A stretch of DNA of 64,000 nt from Dermacentor variabilis (lineage: Eukaryota; Arthropoda; Arachnida; Ixodida; Ixodidae). Below the pieces are notes generated by a model. The model was not told where the DNA came from and searched no databases. It worked only from the letters and a program-made list of their open reading frames with translations. Positions 32,221-43,480 of the stretch are shown here, in pieces (within the stretch, counting starts at the first letter, position 1; each line of letters opens with the position of its first letter). The translations under genes and the position numbers were made by a program. Location of the stretch: assembly GCF_050947875.1 (NCBI RefSeq), contig NC_134569.1, positions 261,031,100 to 261,095,099 of the forward strand. The letters are read 5' to 3'.

Positions 32221-32269
32221 CCCCCCCCCCATAGGTGCGGACATAACATAGGTGCGGACATGCTTTTCA

Positions 32270-32925
32270 ACCAAATTAATTGGGCGCGTTATTTCGAAAG
32301 TTGTTGGAAGATGGTCGCTGTTTGTGGCCGAGGTAATAGCAGACCATGAGGAAATTACACAGCCCGAACTGGAAAAAGTTAGGTCTAACACCGAACGCGA
32401 TTTGCCTGATACATAAGTTGGGGTTGTCGAATTTACACAATTAAGGTTATTTGACGAAACCCAATCTAACAATCGTTTACCACAAGAGTCGGACCGATAA
32501 CAGCATGATACATGGTGAGAATTAAAATCACCAGCTATGATTATATCCTTTCTGCATGCTGCAACCGCGGCATCAAGAGAGCCTGTATTTCGGACTCCTG
32601 TAGGGAAATAAACATTTATTATCGAAAATGGGGCGCATCCAGGAAGCGTTACATCCAATGCTAGAATCTCACTTTTAGTGGAGAATGACTGGTGACTAAT
32701 TTTAGCTCTATGACAATTTTTTGTGGAGATGAAAAATGTTAATCCCCCTCTACGAGAAGGACGATCTAGACGAAAACTGCGATAATTCGTCAAATGATAA
32801 CTCTTTTCCGTGGATAACCAAGTTTCTTGCAGAATAATCAAATCAGGAGAAAGATCTTCACAGAGATATAAGAGATCAGCGGCTACAACAAAAATGGAAG
32901 GACAGTTCCACTGCAGCACTTTCAA
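32270..32925 (-). pseudogene. I-clade LINE endonuclease domain
   Basis: It starts MKVLQWNCPSI and contains LIILQETWLSTEKSYHL, RLDRPSRRGGLTFFI, IINVYFPTGVRN, IIIAGDFNSHHVSC, SRSVLDLTFSS and NSDHLPTTFEI. All APE active-site blocks are intact in one frame of about 220 codons. The frame fuses accidentally with the translated CR1 monomer array to give a 1094-codon open frame (32925-29641), which is not one protein. Confidence 0.88.
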
Positions 32926-33234
32926 GCTTCCTATGTTGACGATATTCCGGCAGCATTAACTGCCGTCTACAGACTATTACCCTTTAGGAAATCATCCTTT
33001 GATAAGCTCTTATTTTCCCTCTTTTTTAGCTTTTAGTTTGTGGAGGGTAGTAGCTCTTTGAGAGTATGGAGAAGCACGACGTTTACAAATTCTACCATCC
33101 AATTCCATGTTCTCCATGGTATCTGAACCGGATTCGTGACTGTGAAAGCCCTCACGTTCTACATGAGTTGCGGGAGCTTCGGAGGCGTCAGTAGTGCGAG
33201 GCGAGGCCTCTGCCGATACGTGTTTCTCTGTGTT

Positions 33235-34310
33235 CTAATCAGAGACTGTGATTTCAGAAGCAACACCTGGACGCGCAGCAACATGCAAAAGTAGCGACAA
33301 CTGAGAGGCCAGAACTTGTCCAACAGTCTCTGAAAGGTTCGTAAATAAACTGTCAAGGGCTTTTGCCATAGCTTTCTCTACGGCATCACCAAGAGATGCA
33401 TCCATTGCTTTGGAGTGACGAGCAGCAGCTTCATCATAGCCACATGATTTCTCTGATGAGAGTGCGCGAGCCTCACGACGCGAACACCGCTTCCGTTCTA
33501 TAATTTGTGGAATTTCGAGCTCTTGGTCTCTCGCAGGGCATTGCGCACAGTCCGCTGGGTGAGAACCTTCACACAAACAGCATCGTTCGCTCTGAGAGGA
33601 ACACGTTTTTCTATCGTGGCGTTCTCAGCAAATGTGGCACCGAAGCTCTGATCGACATCCCTTAATACTGTGGCCATATCGCCAATACTGAACGCATTGC
33701 ACTGGGCGTGGAGAAATTGCTTCCACCCTCTATATTAATTGCCACGCCTTGATCTCTGACGGCCTATTTGTGCCTGCAAAGGTGACATTAACTGACTCTG
33801 TGGGGGCTCTTTGATTCTCACAAACGCGTGAACATCGATAGACGGAGACGGCACCTGCCGGGTAGAACATCTGCAGGACCTCAGAAGCACACAGACTCGC
33901 GTCGACTCCACGAACTAGCCCCTTAACGCAAGCTAGATGAGCAGGAATGAAAGGTCTCACCGGGTGATTCGCGAACATCAGAAAGTCGGAGACACACGTA
34001 TGTTCTGACGAACAGCATAGAATGCCCCCTCTGCCAAATTGTCGAACATCGGTTATGTTTTGGAAATACGGGGTTGCTTTCCGCAGCTCTTCTTGAATCA
34101 CCTTGGGATTCTTCACGCGGATGAAAACACATTGGTCGGCACTAGGGCCACTGAAACGCTGTGAATGCCACTGCGCAAGAAAGCCTCTATAGGCATGTCA
34201 TTAGTGGGTAGCGAAGCCGTCCAGAGGAAAGATCTCTGGCCGGGAGAAGAAAGAGACATTAGGAACTCACAATCAGATTTACGACACAATAAGAGGAAAG
34301 TACAAAACAA
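33235..34310 (-). pseudogene. I-clade LINE ORF1 (gag-like, zinc knuckles), frameshifted
   Basis: In pieces: FLMSLSSPGQRSFLWTASLP; VIQEELRKATPYFQNITDVR; FMFANHPVRPFIPAHLACVK-like text; then CVQYWRYGHSIKGC, CHIC-stop-ERHDRKTC and CCLCEGSHPADCAQCP. The last three are the zinc-knuckle series of I/R1 ORF1 proteins. The first knuckle has Tyr in place of its second Cys and the second contains a stop. A Ser/Arg/Ala-rich tail follows at 33576-33235. Confidence 0.72.
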
Positions 34311-34397
34311 AACTAAAGAAAATAAACCGCCCGATACTCGACCTATTCCCCGCAGAGAACAGGAAGGACCGCGTTCAGCAGGAAGGGGAGCGCCACC

Positions 34398-34498
34398 TTG
34401 ATGCTTTACGCTTGATGAAAGTGAATTGAAACCATTCTTCGATCACATTGATGCTTTACGCTTGATGAACGTGAATTGAAACCATTCTTCGATTACAA
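34398..34498. repeat. Direct repeat, two 50-bp units
   Basis: The sequence starting TTGATGCTTTACGCTTGATG occurs at 34398 and again at 34448, with only two or three differences over 50 bp. It lies between the 5' end of the I-clade LINE and the P-type transposase; the second unit runs into the transposase frame. Confidence 0.8.
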
Positions 34499-36120
34499 TG
34501 GTGGGAATGTTTGTGGAGCTGCCTTTAAATCGTCTGACGCTGCCTCGACAGCACTTGTTTTTATGCTGCAAAGTTTGGCTTCATCTTTTAAAGAGGTCGC
34601 TGGCATCTTTCCTGTTAAAACCATTTACACTGCTATGTTGCATAACGTCACGCTAAAAGTTCTGACTGGTCAAGAGTCTCACGGGTGCAATGTAGTATGT
34701 ATTGTTACTGACAACAATGCTATCAATAGAAAGGCAATATCAAGCTTTTGCAGTCCTCCAAAGCAGCAGTTTGTGTATCCACATCTCGGCGACCCGGCGA
34801 GACCACTGTTCTATGTTATTGACACAGTCCACTTCTTAAAATGTGTGCGGAATAATTGAATAAACACGAAAAAATCATGGCATCAATTTCTATTACCCAT
34901 AGTTTGAGATCGCTAGTTATACAACTGACAATGGTCATATCATGTGGGCTTCATTTGAAGCACTGCGCAGAATACACAAAGTGCAAGAAGGGTGTTTGCT
35001 AAAGTATGGCAACCAGTTAACCTCAAAAGCTTTGAATCTGTCAAAGATAGAGTGGCAAAATGTGAAGATTGCACAACAAGTATTCAATCAATTTACTGCA
35101 GAAGGGCTTCTGGCGCATGCCAATGACATTGACAGAGCAGCAGGAAGTGCGAACTCTATCAATATTATCGTTCGCTGGTGGGGAGTGGTAAATGTCAAAA
35201 CACCTTCGAAGGGCTTCCAAAAACGTAACCTTTTTCAAGAGCCAGTGAAAGCAATGAAATATGAAGAAATAATCTAATTTCTTGAGAAGTTTGCGGACTT
35301 GCTAGACATACGGTATGCACTGCATTTCGACAATAGCGTTTTCACTCGTTAAACGGTTAGTGCCTTGCGTCGTACGTCCTGTGGGCTTATAGAATTCTCT
35401 TGAGGAACTTAAGATTCGCTACGTGCTTCTGAGAAAAGTTCAGACCAATCCACTCTAGGCGAAGTTCGGTCCATACAGACAACTCGCGGGCGGCCGGTAC
35501 CATGTTTCTATTCGACAAGTGTACGAGTGTGAGGCAAAACTTCGTTTGCAAAATTGGCTGCCTGTTCTACCAACTGAAGAACTCAGGCTTCCACAACCAA
35601 GCACACGACAAGAGCAAAACTTTGACAAAACATTCAGCATTGAAGTCACAGATTCTGACCTAGATGCTTTGTCTTAGAAAATCCAAGTGATCATATATGT
35701 AGCTTGGTATTGTGCTCATGTTGTTTGTAAGGCACTGAAATGTGAAGAATGTAAAAGAAACCTCGTATTGGCTAGGAAAGTGGAGGAATCTCATGAATAA
35801 AATAGCCTCATCGATGCCCTTAATAGGGTTGGTCTTTGTTTTCCAGCGCCATCTGTAAATGCTGTGATGTATGCGCATGCAGTAATAGAACAACTTCTAT
35901 CTAAGGAACACTGCCTTAGGTTCTTGAAGTTAGAAGACCAACGAACTGCTCTATACTTAGCAACAGAAGTTTACCAGAGTTTGAAGACTTTGACACATGC
36001 CTGAGTAGCCATAGACCTCAACAAGTCATGGTCCTATTGCTGCATTCAGCAGGAAACATCCTTACGAATAACATGTGCAAAAGCAAAAACGACCTTCTTT
36101 CAGCGTGATTTCATAATGCG
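34476..36120 (+). pseudogene. P-element/THAP9-type transposase, decayed
   Basis: FDYNGGNVCGAAFKSSDAAS, VFMLQSLASSFKEVAGIFPV, VVCIVTDNNAINRKAISSFC and PLFYVIDTVHFLKCVRNN form the RNase H-like region of P-element transposases. After a short gap come MWASFEALRRIHKVQEGCLL and NIIVRWWGVVNVKTPSKGFQ. Beyond 35277 only scattered fragments in several frames remain (LPEFEDFDTCLSSHRPQQVM, about 35975). The N-terminal THAP domain is absent, so the copy is 5' truncated, perhaps by the I-clade LINE. In active elements this enzyme cuts and pastes P-type DNA transposons using GTP. Confidence 0.82.
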
Positions 36121-36354
36121 GAATTTAAAAAAGGAAGCTAAATGTCCTTTCCAAAAGTTAGGTTATTTTCATGGCTTTCTGCTTGTTTCCGCACTTTTGC
36201 CTGGGTAATTTGCTGTGGTTCTTGTGCCTTCTGGATAATTTTATATTTGCAGTTTAATACATCGCCAGTCAGTGCATTGTTTGTATTTCACTCTGCATGT
36301 AGTTGTTTGTTTGTGAAGTGTTTAGTGCTATGATTTGCTTTCACACTGCCATAC

Positions 36355-36532
36355 TGTTACAGAAGGATGAAAGAAGAGAAAGGAAGAAGAAGATCGCGAG
36401 ATGCTGGCTGCTGCGTGTAGTTTGTGGTCAGCCATGTTAAGTACTATAATCCATCTTGTATATATATATATATATATATATATATTGTAAATACAGTCTT
36501 TCCCAACTTCCAACTCCCAACTTCCCGTATCA
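36355..36532 (+). repeat. Gypsy-2 5' LTR
   Basis: It starts TGTTACAGAAGGATGAAAGA, contains a TA run at about 36461-36485 and ends CCGTATCA. It matches 41284-41383 and 46870-46918. Confidence 0.8.
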
Positions 36533-36595
36533 TATTGCTGGGTACCATAGCTGGAAACGGAGCTCCGCAGTGGACGTCGCATCACCGTCCGCACC

Positions 36596-37144
36596 ATGAA
36601 TGACGGTGAGCACGCGGGATCAACGTCATTGCCGCTTCCAAGGTCACCTTCGCCAGCTGCGTCGCTCTCGCCTTTGGTTGTTGTTGTGCAATCCAAGGAT
36701 CCTGGAACTTTGTACGGGACCGATGGCGCCGACGTTGAACAGTGGGTAGAGATGTACAAACGCGTGAGTGGAATCAACAGATGGGACCCTACGCTTATGC
36801 TAGCTAACCTTTTATTCTTCCCTATAGGTACGACAAAGGTGTGGTACGAAAATCACGAAGAGGAGCTAACCAGCAGGGACCAATGCAACAAAACGTTGAC
36901 AGACTTATTTGGCAAACCAGCCGGCCGTAATATTGTAGCAAAACTGGAAATGGCCTGCCGTGCCCAATTCCACACAGAGTCCTGTGTCTCGTACATCGAG
37001 GACGCGCTGGCGCTTTGTCGTAAATTCGATCACGACATGACAGAAGCTGAGAAGGTCGGGCACGTGCTGAAGAACATAGCTGAAGACGCCTTTATTCTGC
37101 TCATGTGCAAAAGCTACTCGACAGCTGATTCTATCATCAAATAG
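36596..37144 (+). pseudogene. Gypsy-2 gag
   Basis: 182 codons ending in TAG. GTDGADVEQWVEMYKRVSGI, KVWYENHEEELTSRDQ, ESCVSYIEDALALCRKFDHD and MTEAEKVGHVLKNIAEDAFI line up with gag of Gypsy-1 and Gypsy-3. A degraded tail and zinc-knuckle region follow out of frame. Confidence 0.83.
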
Positions 37145-37640
37145 TGCCGACATTGGGAGCAGGACAAAAGCCGACGCGTCTTGCAACCATTCGCCAGACT
37201 TCCCAATACTGCCGCATCGTCGACGTGTGAAGAACAACCCGCACAGCAGCATGCGTCGCCGTCAGAGGACGTGGTGCGCATTGTTCGACGTGAAGTGGGT
37301 GTGATGGCGCCCGCGTAGCCCTGACGCTACCCCTTTTTCAGTTCCCCTCGTACGAGCAATCGTTCGCCAGGAACTTGAAAACATTCGTTTACATTCGAAC
37401 GCCCCCCTACTATTTTCACTCCACCTCGACGTTGCTCTCCACGTTATGGCAACTCCACTGAGTAGAGAACTGCGGACGACCAGCCGATATGTTTCACCTA
37501 TCGCCACATTGGTCACGTCGGCCGGTACTGTCGCAAATCGTGGCCCTCAACAGCTTACACGCCGACCAACCTGGGGAATTTAATGGAAATGGCCGCAATG
37601 TTTCGCCCACCGCCGAGTCTAAAAGTGCCGACAACTCTGC

Positions 37641-38273
37641 TTGGAATACGTGATACAGTCGCTTACCATCGCCGCGCAGACACCACTCTCGTTCACCGCA
37701 AACACGTCGCCTATCTTTCCGTTCACCGCAGCCACGTCGCCTTTCGTCCTCTGTGGCTTTCAGCCACAGCCTTTAGGAAAACTAAGAAATGCAGTCTTCG
37801 GAGGTGGTGTTGCATTGCCTACTACAGCAGCATATCCTATGTCTGTGCTCACAAGGAGAAGTGTAATTGACGTTAAAATAGACGGCGCATATGTCCAAGC
37901 AATCGTCGACACTGGAGCCCACATATCTGTGATGAGTGCTTGCTTACGTGGACGTTTAAAGAAGGTCCTCACACCAGCAGCTGCCCGAGTGCTTCGGGTG
38001 ACCGACGGCGGCGTGCTGCTTGTACTTGGAATGCGTACTGCATGTTTAAGCATAGCCGGCCGCCCTGCTTCTCTTCTCTTTGCTATGATCAATAACTGCT
38101 CTCACGACCTTACCCTTGGATTGGACTTTTTATCCACTCATTCTGCTCTCCTCGAATGCGTGACCGGCATTCCTCAGTTACAACTACCTGAACTCGCCGA
38201 TGCTCCGAGCACTGCCCCACCGCGCTCGTGCTCGCTTCAAGATGTGCGTCTGTCACCTGGCATAGGTTCCTGA
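37641..38273 (+). pseudogene. Gypsy-2 protease region
   Basis: The 210-codon frame contains VDTGAHISVMS (aspartic protease active site DTG) and the second protease landmark LTLGLDFLSTHSALL. It ends at TGA shortly before the RT frame. Confidence 0.82.
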
Positions 38274-38406
38274 TAGTGAATATGTGCTTCGACCCACCAT
38301 CGACGTGCTTTCGAACCGGAACGTTGCTGTTCCGTATACCTGGTCACGGTTACTAACAACGACGTCGTTCTACCACTTCTGAATCCCAGAAAACCTGTGC
38401 CCTCAA

Positions 38407-39240
38407 GTGATTCCGGCCGGCATGTTTTTGTTCAGTGTTTCTAGTGGTTCGGAATTTGACATTGAGAGTCTGAATGCCGAGAGTGGCTTACTAGCGCCAA
38501 TTACAGCTCACAGCTTCGATTCCTTAACGGATGACTTCGCGAAAATGATTGCACCTGACCTCCCCTCTGAACAGGCCACGAACTTGCGTCTCCCGCTTGA
38601 ATCGTACAATGACATCTTTGACTTCGGCGACAGGCCTTTAGACAAAACATCTATTATTCACCACCGTATAAACACTGGAGACACGAATCCTATTCGTCGA
38701 CGTCCGTATCGTGTTTCGCATCCTCAACGTCGAGTCATCCAATCAGAAGTGGACAAAATGCTCCGCAAGGGGGTCGACGAGCCATCAGCCAGTCCTTGGG
38801 CTTTGCCTGTCGCCCTTGTGAAAAAGAAAGATGGTGCGTAGCATTTTTGTGTCGATTATCGGCACCTAAGTAAGATCACGTGAAAAGACGTCTACCCACT
38901 ACCACGCATCGATGATGCCTTCGACTGCTTACACAGAGCTAAATACTTCTCGTCCATCGATCTTCGATCCGGCTACTGGCTGATTTCAGTTGATGAAATG
39001 GAACATGAGAAGATGGCCTTCATCACGCCGGTTGGCTTATATTAGTTCAAAGTCATGTCCTTTGGCCTATGCAATGACCCTGCGATATTTGAACGAACGA
39101 TAGACTCTCTTCTGCGAGGCTACAAATGGACCACTTGTCTTTTTGTTACCTTGACGACGTTATTGCTTTTTCTCCCACGTTCGGCAGGCACCTGACTCGA
39201 CTCGCTGCCATTGTTGCCGTCTTCCGAAAACCGGCCTCTA
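38407..39240 (+). pseudogene. Gypsy-2 reverse transcriptase
   Basis: PIRRRPYRVSHPQRRVIQSE and SPWALPVALVKKKDGA form the N-terminal part. After a stop at 38839 come FSSIDLRSGYWLISVDEMEH and MSFGLCNDPAIFERTIDSLL. The catalytic YLDD codons are intact at 39147-39158 but out of frame with the preceding block. At least four stops or shifts. Confidence 0.82.
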
Positions 39241-39378
39241 AATGAACTCCACGACGTGTCAGTTCGGGCACTGTCAGATTACCGTGTTTGGACACATCGT
39301 TGACGCATCCGGTGTCCAACCAGATACGGAAAAAGTTCGCAGCGTACGCCATTTCCCGGCTCGACATTCTGCTCTGAC

Positions 39379-40000
39379 GTGCGCTGCTTCGTCGGCTTGT
39401 GTTCTCATTTCTGCCGCTTCGTCAAAAACTTCGCCGACGTTGCTCGGCCTTTGAGAGATTTTCTGAAGAATAACACGCCATTCTCATCGGGCCTGAAGCA
39501 GGCTCACGCGTTCGCCGCTATCATCGGGTTTTTGACCACCACTTCCATACTTGCCCACTTTGATTCATCTGCACCGGCCGAAGTCAACACTGACGCAAGC
39601 GCCCATGGAATCGGTGCTGTTCTCGCCAAACATCAGAATGGTACCGAGTGTGTGATGGCTTACGCCAGCAGCCTGCTGTCACCTGCCGATAGAAATTACT
39701 CCATCACCGAGCGGGAGTGCTCGACTCTAGTTTGGGCTGTCGCCAAGTTCCGGCCATATTTGTAGGGCCCCACATTTTCGGTCGTTACAGACGATCGCGC
39801 ATTCTGCTGGCTTTCTTCCCTCCGGCACCCGACAGGACGGCATGGTCACTGGGCTTTGCGGCTCCAGGAATTTTCGTTTAGTGCCCATTACAACTCTGGA
39901 CATCTGCGCAAGGACGCTGACTGCATCTCTCGTCACTCAGTCGATGCCCCTGATCCTGCTGCGCATGATCCGGTGACCTACGTGATGGCTTTTACAGACA
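39379..40000 (+). pseudogene. Gypsy-2 RNase H
   Basis: CFVGLCSHFCRFVKNFADVA, AEVNTDASAHGIGAVLAKHQ, MAYASSLLSPADRNYSITER and FSVVTDDRAFCWLSS give the RNase H series with the first Asp (NTDAS) kept. A TAG stands at 39763 within the FRPYLYG-type block. Confidence 0.8.
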
Positions 40001-41139
40001 TGACCGACATGCGCGCTGAACAACAACTCCACGAATTTTTACGGTCCATCATCGCCGGAGTGCAATCTGGCAGCACTGACGCCACGTGCCGCATGTTCGT
40101 TCTTCACGACGGCATTCTCTACCGCCGCAATATCAAACCTGACGGCTCTGAGTTCCTCCTTGTCCTTCCTCGTCATGTGCGATGCGTCGCTCTCGAACAA
40201 CTTCGCGATGCACCGACGGCGGGACGCCATGGCGTTTTGAGTACATACGAGCGCGTACGACGCCGGTTGTTCTCACCGGGTCTCTACCGCTGTGTGCGTC
40301 GTTATGTCGCAACTTGCGAATTGTGTCAGCACCGGAATAAACCTCCCTTGCCACCGGTCAGAGGACACCATCCAATTGAAGTTCGCTATAAATCGTTCTT
40401 TCGCGGAGGCCCTGACGTGCTTGGCCCTTTTCGGACGACGACTAGAGGGAATAAGTGGATCGCCGTCGCTACTGATTACGCGACACGCTAAGCGACAACA
40501 AAGACGTTGCCGACTAGTTGCGTAATAGACGTCACCAATTTTCTTCTCCACGACGCCATTCTCCACCACGGTGCACCTCTGCAGTGACTTAAAGACCGTG
40601 GCCGCTCGTTCTTGTCTCGAGTTGTCGACAACCTCCTCCACTCTTGTGCCACTGAGCACATGCTGTCCACCGCCTACCACCCACAAACGAACGGTCTTAC
40701 AGAACGTCTCAGCCGAAGAATCACAGAGATGCTGTCGATATATGTCTCCAACGATCACCGCGACTGGGACGCCACGCTGGCCTACGTGACGTACGCGTAT
40801 AACTCGTCCCGACATGGCAAGACAGGATATTCACCCTTTTATCTTTTGTATGGTCGCAACCCCACGTTGCCGTTTGACACCATTTTCCGTTCTTTGCCAC
40901 GTATTGCAACTGAGTACGCTCGTGAAGTCTTCGATCGGGCACGTCAAGTCGCCCGATCTCGTTTATTAGCCTCGCAGCATATACAAAAAGAGCTTGATGA
41001 CCAGTGCCACCGTGATGTTAAGTTCGCGCCAGGTGCTCGGGTGCTTCTTTGGTCACCATGTCGTGGAGTTGGCCTCTCCCACAAGCTTCTTTCTGGCTAC
41101 AGAGGGCCTTATGAAGTGTACGTCAAGTTAACGACGTAA
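40001..41139 (+). pseudogene. Gypsy-2 integrase
   Basis: A zinc-binding region (HGVLSTYERVRRRLF, CELCQHRN) precedes the catalytic core: GGPDVLGPFRTTTRGNKWIA, LKDRGRSFLSRVV and STAYHPQTNGLTERLSRRIT keep D, D and E. The C-terminal part ends LLSGYRGPYEVYVKLTT. Stops at 40489 and 40585 break the frame. The enzyme would insert cDNA into the genome. Confidence 0.82.
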
Positions 41140-41283
41140 AAAACGAGATTCCGCCGCTACACTTTCATGCATCCTCAAGTGCGACGCCTGTAGACGTCGT
41201 GCACGTTTCGCGGCCGAAGCCACACTGCACTCGCTATTCGCTTACCATGCCCCGAGACTGCGCTTCACTGCCCGGGGGTCCTG

Positions 41284-41381
41284 TTACGAAAGGATGAAAG
41301 AAGAGAGGAAGATGAAGATCGCGGGAAGCTGGCTGCTGCGTGTTGTTGGTGGTCAGCCATCTTAACTACTCACACTCACCT

Positions 41382-41456
<75 letters not shown>
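41284..41456 (+). repeat. Gypsy-2 3' LTR, first part, with expanded TA repeat
   Basis: It starts TGTTACGAAAGGATGAAAGA after a purine-rich CCCGGGGGTCC tract. It ends inside a 73-bp (TA)n run (41384-41456), where Gypsy-3 is inserted. Confidence 0.82.
41384..41456. repeat. (TA)n microsatellite
   Basis: About 36 uninterrupted TA units in the Gypsy-2 3' LTR. The matching run in the 5' LTR is only about 13 units, so it expanded after insertion. Confidence 0.95.
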
Positions 41457-41458
<2 letters not shown>

Positions 41459-41613
41459 TAAGAACTATTATTGTACTTCGTCGTTTTCATTTCTACAAAG
41501 CCATCATCATCTTCCCTGTTCTTCGACTTCTCGCGCATGAGCTGGGGCGTTGCCTTTTTTTTGGGGGGGGGGGGGGGGTACAGCGCAGGACAACTTGGTT
41601 GGTCTTGATATTA
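41457..41613 (+). repeat. Gypsy-3 5' LTR (before the MITE)
   Basis: It begins TCTAAGAACTATT, against TGTAAGCACTATT in the 3' LTR (first bases changed), and matches the 3' LTR to GGTCTTGATATTA. A poly-G run at 41562-41579 replaces GGGGAAAAAA. Confidence 0.75.
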
Positions 41614-41777
41614 GAGAGTTTTAGTTTAGGAGACGCAAGCGGCTTGCGTACGCAAGAACTAGGGGCGACGGTACTGCGCATGCGCAGACGCTGAGGTAGG
41701 GGTCTGCGCATGCGCAGTACCGTCGCCCCTAGTTCTTGCGTACGCAAGCCGCTTGCGTCCCCTAAACTAAAACTCTC
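41614..41777. mobile_element. 164-bp hairpin MITE with TA target duplication
   Basis: The two 75-bp arms (41614-41688 and 41703-41777) are reverse complements with a single mismatch, around a 14-bp loop. The ends are GAGAGTTTTAGTTTAGG. TA flanks both sides (41612-41613 and 41778-41779), the target choice of Tc1/mariner-type elements. Removing it restores Gypsy-3 LTR sequence. The near-perfect arms imply recent insertion. Confidence 0.85.
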
Positions 41778-41884
41778 TATTGTGTAGTGGTGGAGGTACG
41801 TCAAGACCTCGACGTCCTCTCGCGTTCCCGTCCTTGCTGGAGCTACGTTCCGGTCGCCACCTGCGCCCGGCTGCCCTTACAACG

Positions 41885-42544
41885 ATGGACACTTCCAACC
41901 CCCGCTCTTCCGGCGCCTCTAACCCTACCACACAGCCGACACCGCCTGCGGCACCCTCTTGGACTGTGACGAGCCCTCAGCGCGATCCCCTTGTTGTTGC
42001 GGGACTCCACAGGGATGACGTCGACGATTGGGTCGACCACTACGATCCCGTGAGTTCTTGCAACAAGTGGAACGACACCCAGAAATTGAGGCACGTCGCA
42101 TTCTGCTTGACCGGTGTCCCAAAGACGTGGTATTTCAACCACGAATCCGACATCGCGGATTGGTCCACGTTTACCTCCAAGCTTCGACAAATCTTCGCTT
42201 CCTCGTCTGGCCGTCCAGAAGTCGCCAAACAGAAGCTGGGCACGCGCCTCCAATTTCCACAGGAGTCTTACGCCTCATACATAGAGGATGCCTTCGCTCT
42301 GTGCCGCCGTGCGAACCCTAGCATGACGGAAGCCGAACGCGTTCGCCACATATTAAAAGGCATTGGGTCTGTCGCATTCAACGCCTTAATCGTGCAAAAT
42401 CCGGCTTCTGTTCAAGACATCACTGCCACGTGTCAACACCTAGGCGAGCTGCAGTCTATTCGTCTTCAACATGACAGCAGCGATCATCAGGTTCACCATT
42501 CTCCAGATCTGCGTGCTCTTATTCGCACCATCATCCGCAAATAG
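41885..42544 (+). pseudogene. Gypsy-3 gag
   Basis: 220 codons from the ATG at 41885 to TAG at 42542. VAGLHRDDVDDWVDHYDPVS, KTWYFNHESDIADWSTF, ESYASYIEDAFALCRRANPS and MTEAERVRHILKGIGSVAFN are the capsid landmarks. The frame is intact; the knuckle-bearing tail follows in the next frame (42606-43022). Confidence 0.85.
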
Positions 42545-42605
42545 CTTCGACTACAAGACCTAAGGCGTCCACCTGCTGCCTGCGCCCCAACCCCCCCCCT
42601 TCAGC

Positions 42606-43022
42606 TTGCGCGAGGTCGTCAAGCAAGAGTTGACAGCGATGACTACGCCCAGGACGCCTCTTGCTCCAGTAGCACGCCCCACACCTACCTACGCGGATGT
42701 TGCTTCGCTACCCACGCCTACCGTGACCTCCGTGCCTATTGACGCTTCCTATGACTATTTGGCTTCCATGGGAACCAGAGCACTTGCTGCGCCATCCTAC
42801 CCTCAGTGGCGTCCACCTCGTCCGGTTTGTTTTTACTGTTGTATACGCAGCCGTATATCTCGCTTCTGCCGCCGTCGCCAGCAGGATGAAAGACGAGGCT
42901 ATGCTGAGCACGAAAGAGACCGCACTCGCCATGCAGACGCCTACTATCCCAGATCGTTCCCGCAACTCGTTCCCGCAACAGCGTTCTCCGTCTCCTCCAG
43001 CTGCTCCCAATCTGCCTCATAG
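42606..43022 (+). pseudogene. Gypsy-3 gag tail with degenerate zinc knuckle
   Basis: A Pro/Thr-rich stretch is followed by CFYCCIRSRISRFCRRR. In a working CCHC knuckle the position after CxxC-x4 is His; here it is Ser, and a Gly is replaced by Cys. RNA binding by this knuckle is probably lost. Confidence 0.75.
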
Positions 43023-43088
43023 TTCCCGTTCGGCCAGACGTCGTTCTCCTTCGCCTTACCGGCGCTTTACATCACCGCTTCGCCCCAC

Positions 43089-43480
43089 TTGCCATCTTGT
43101 CAACCAGCACTCGGAAAACTAACTGTTGCAGTTTTTGGAGGGGAAACTGCTTCTTATCGGTCTTCAAAAATTCCTCCTGTTCGCCCGGCCAATATGCTTT
43201 CTGTGACTGTCGAAGGTGTTCCCGCGTCAGCGCTCATCGATACCGGTGCCGCCGTTTCTGTTCCTCGTAGTGATCTGTGTTGCCGGCTCCGCAAAGTCAA
43301 AACGCCTTATGTTGGAGCCATCTTGCGTGGGGCTAATAATGCATTCATTCACCCCGACGGAGTGTACTTCTCGTGTTCTCATCGACGGCATACGCCATCA
43401 TATTGAGTTTATCATCCTTCCAACATGTACCCATGAACTTATACTGGGTTGGGACTTCCTACATTCTGCTTCAGCCGTCA
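43089..43480 (+). pseudogene. Gypsy-3 protease, frameshifted
   Basis: SALIDTGAAVSVPRSDLCCR carries the DTG active site in one frame. The second half, IEFIILPTCTHELILGWDFL, is in the frame that continues into RT. The shift lies near 43370. Confidence 0.82.

Larger units (their letters stand above)
32240..34385 (-). mobile_element. I-clade LINE, 5' half (ORF1 and endonuclease)
   Basis: Minus-strand order: 5' end near 34385, ORF1 (about 34310-33240), a 300-bp spacer, endonuclease (32925-32270). The endonuclease frame breaks off at the CR1 insertion, after LVEKHVRTYV, and the linker resumes at 26141 as YSKFHVSLRSALEKQV. A 14-bp piece (ATAGGTGCGGACAT) is duplicated beside the junction at 32231-32262. 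Confidence 0.82.

Noticed and set aside
29641..32925. 1094-codon open reading frame on the minus strand as a giant repeat protein
   Set aside because: It begins as a LINE endonuclease, then reads through 300-bp monomers (open only because 300 is a multiple of 3) and ends in CR1 ORF1. The junction is a transposon insertion, so it is not one gene.
41340..41540. Ile-Tyr repeat ORF
   Set aside because: Translation of the (TA)n microsatellite.
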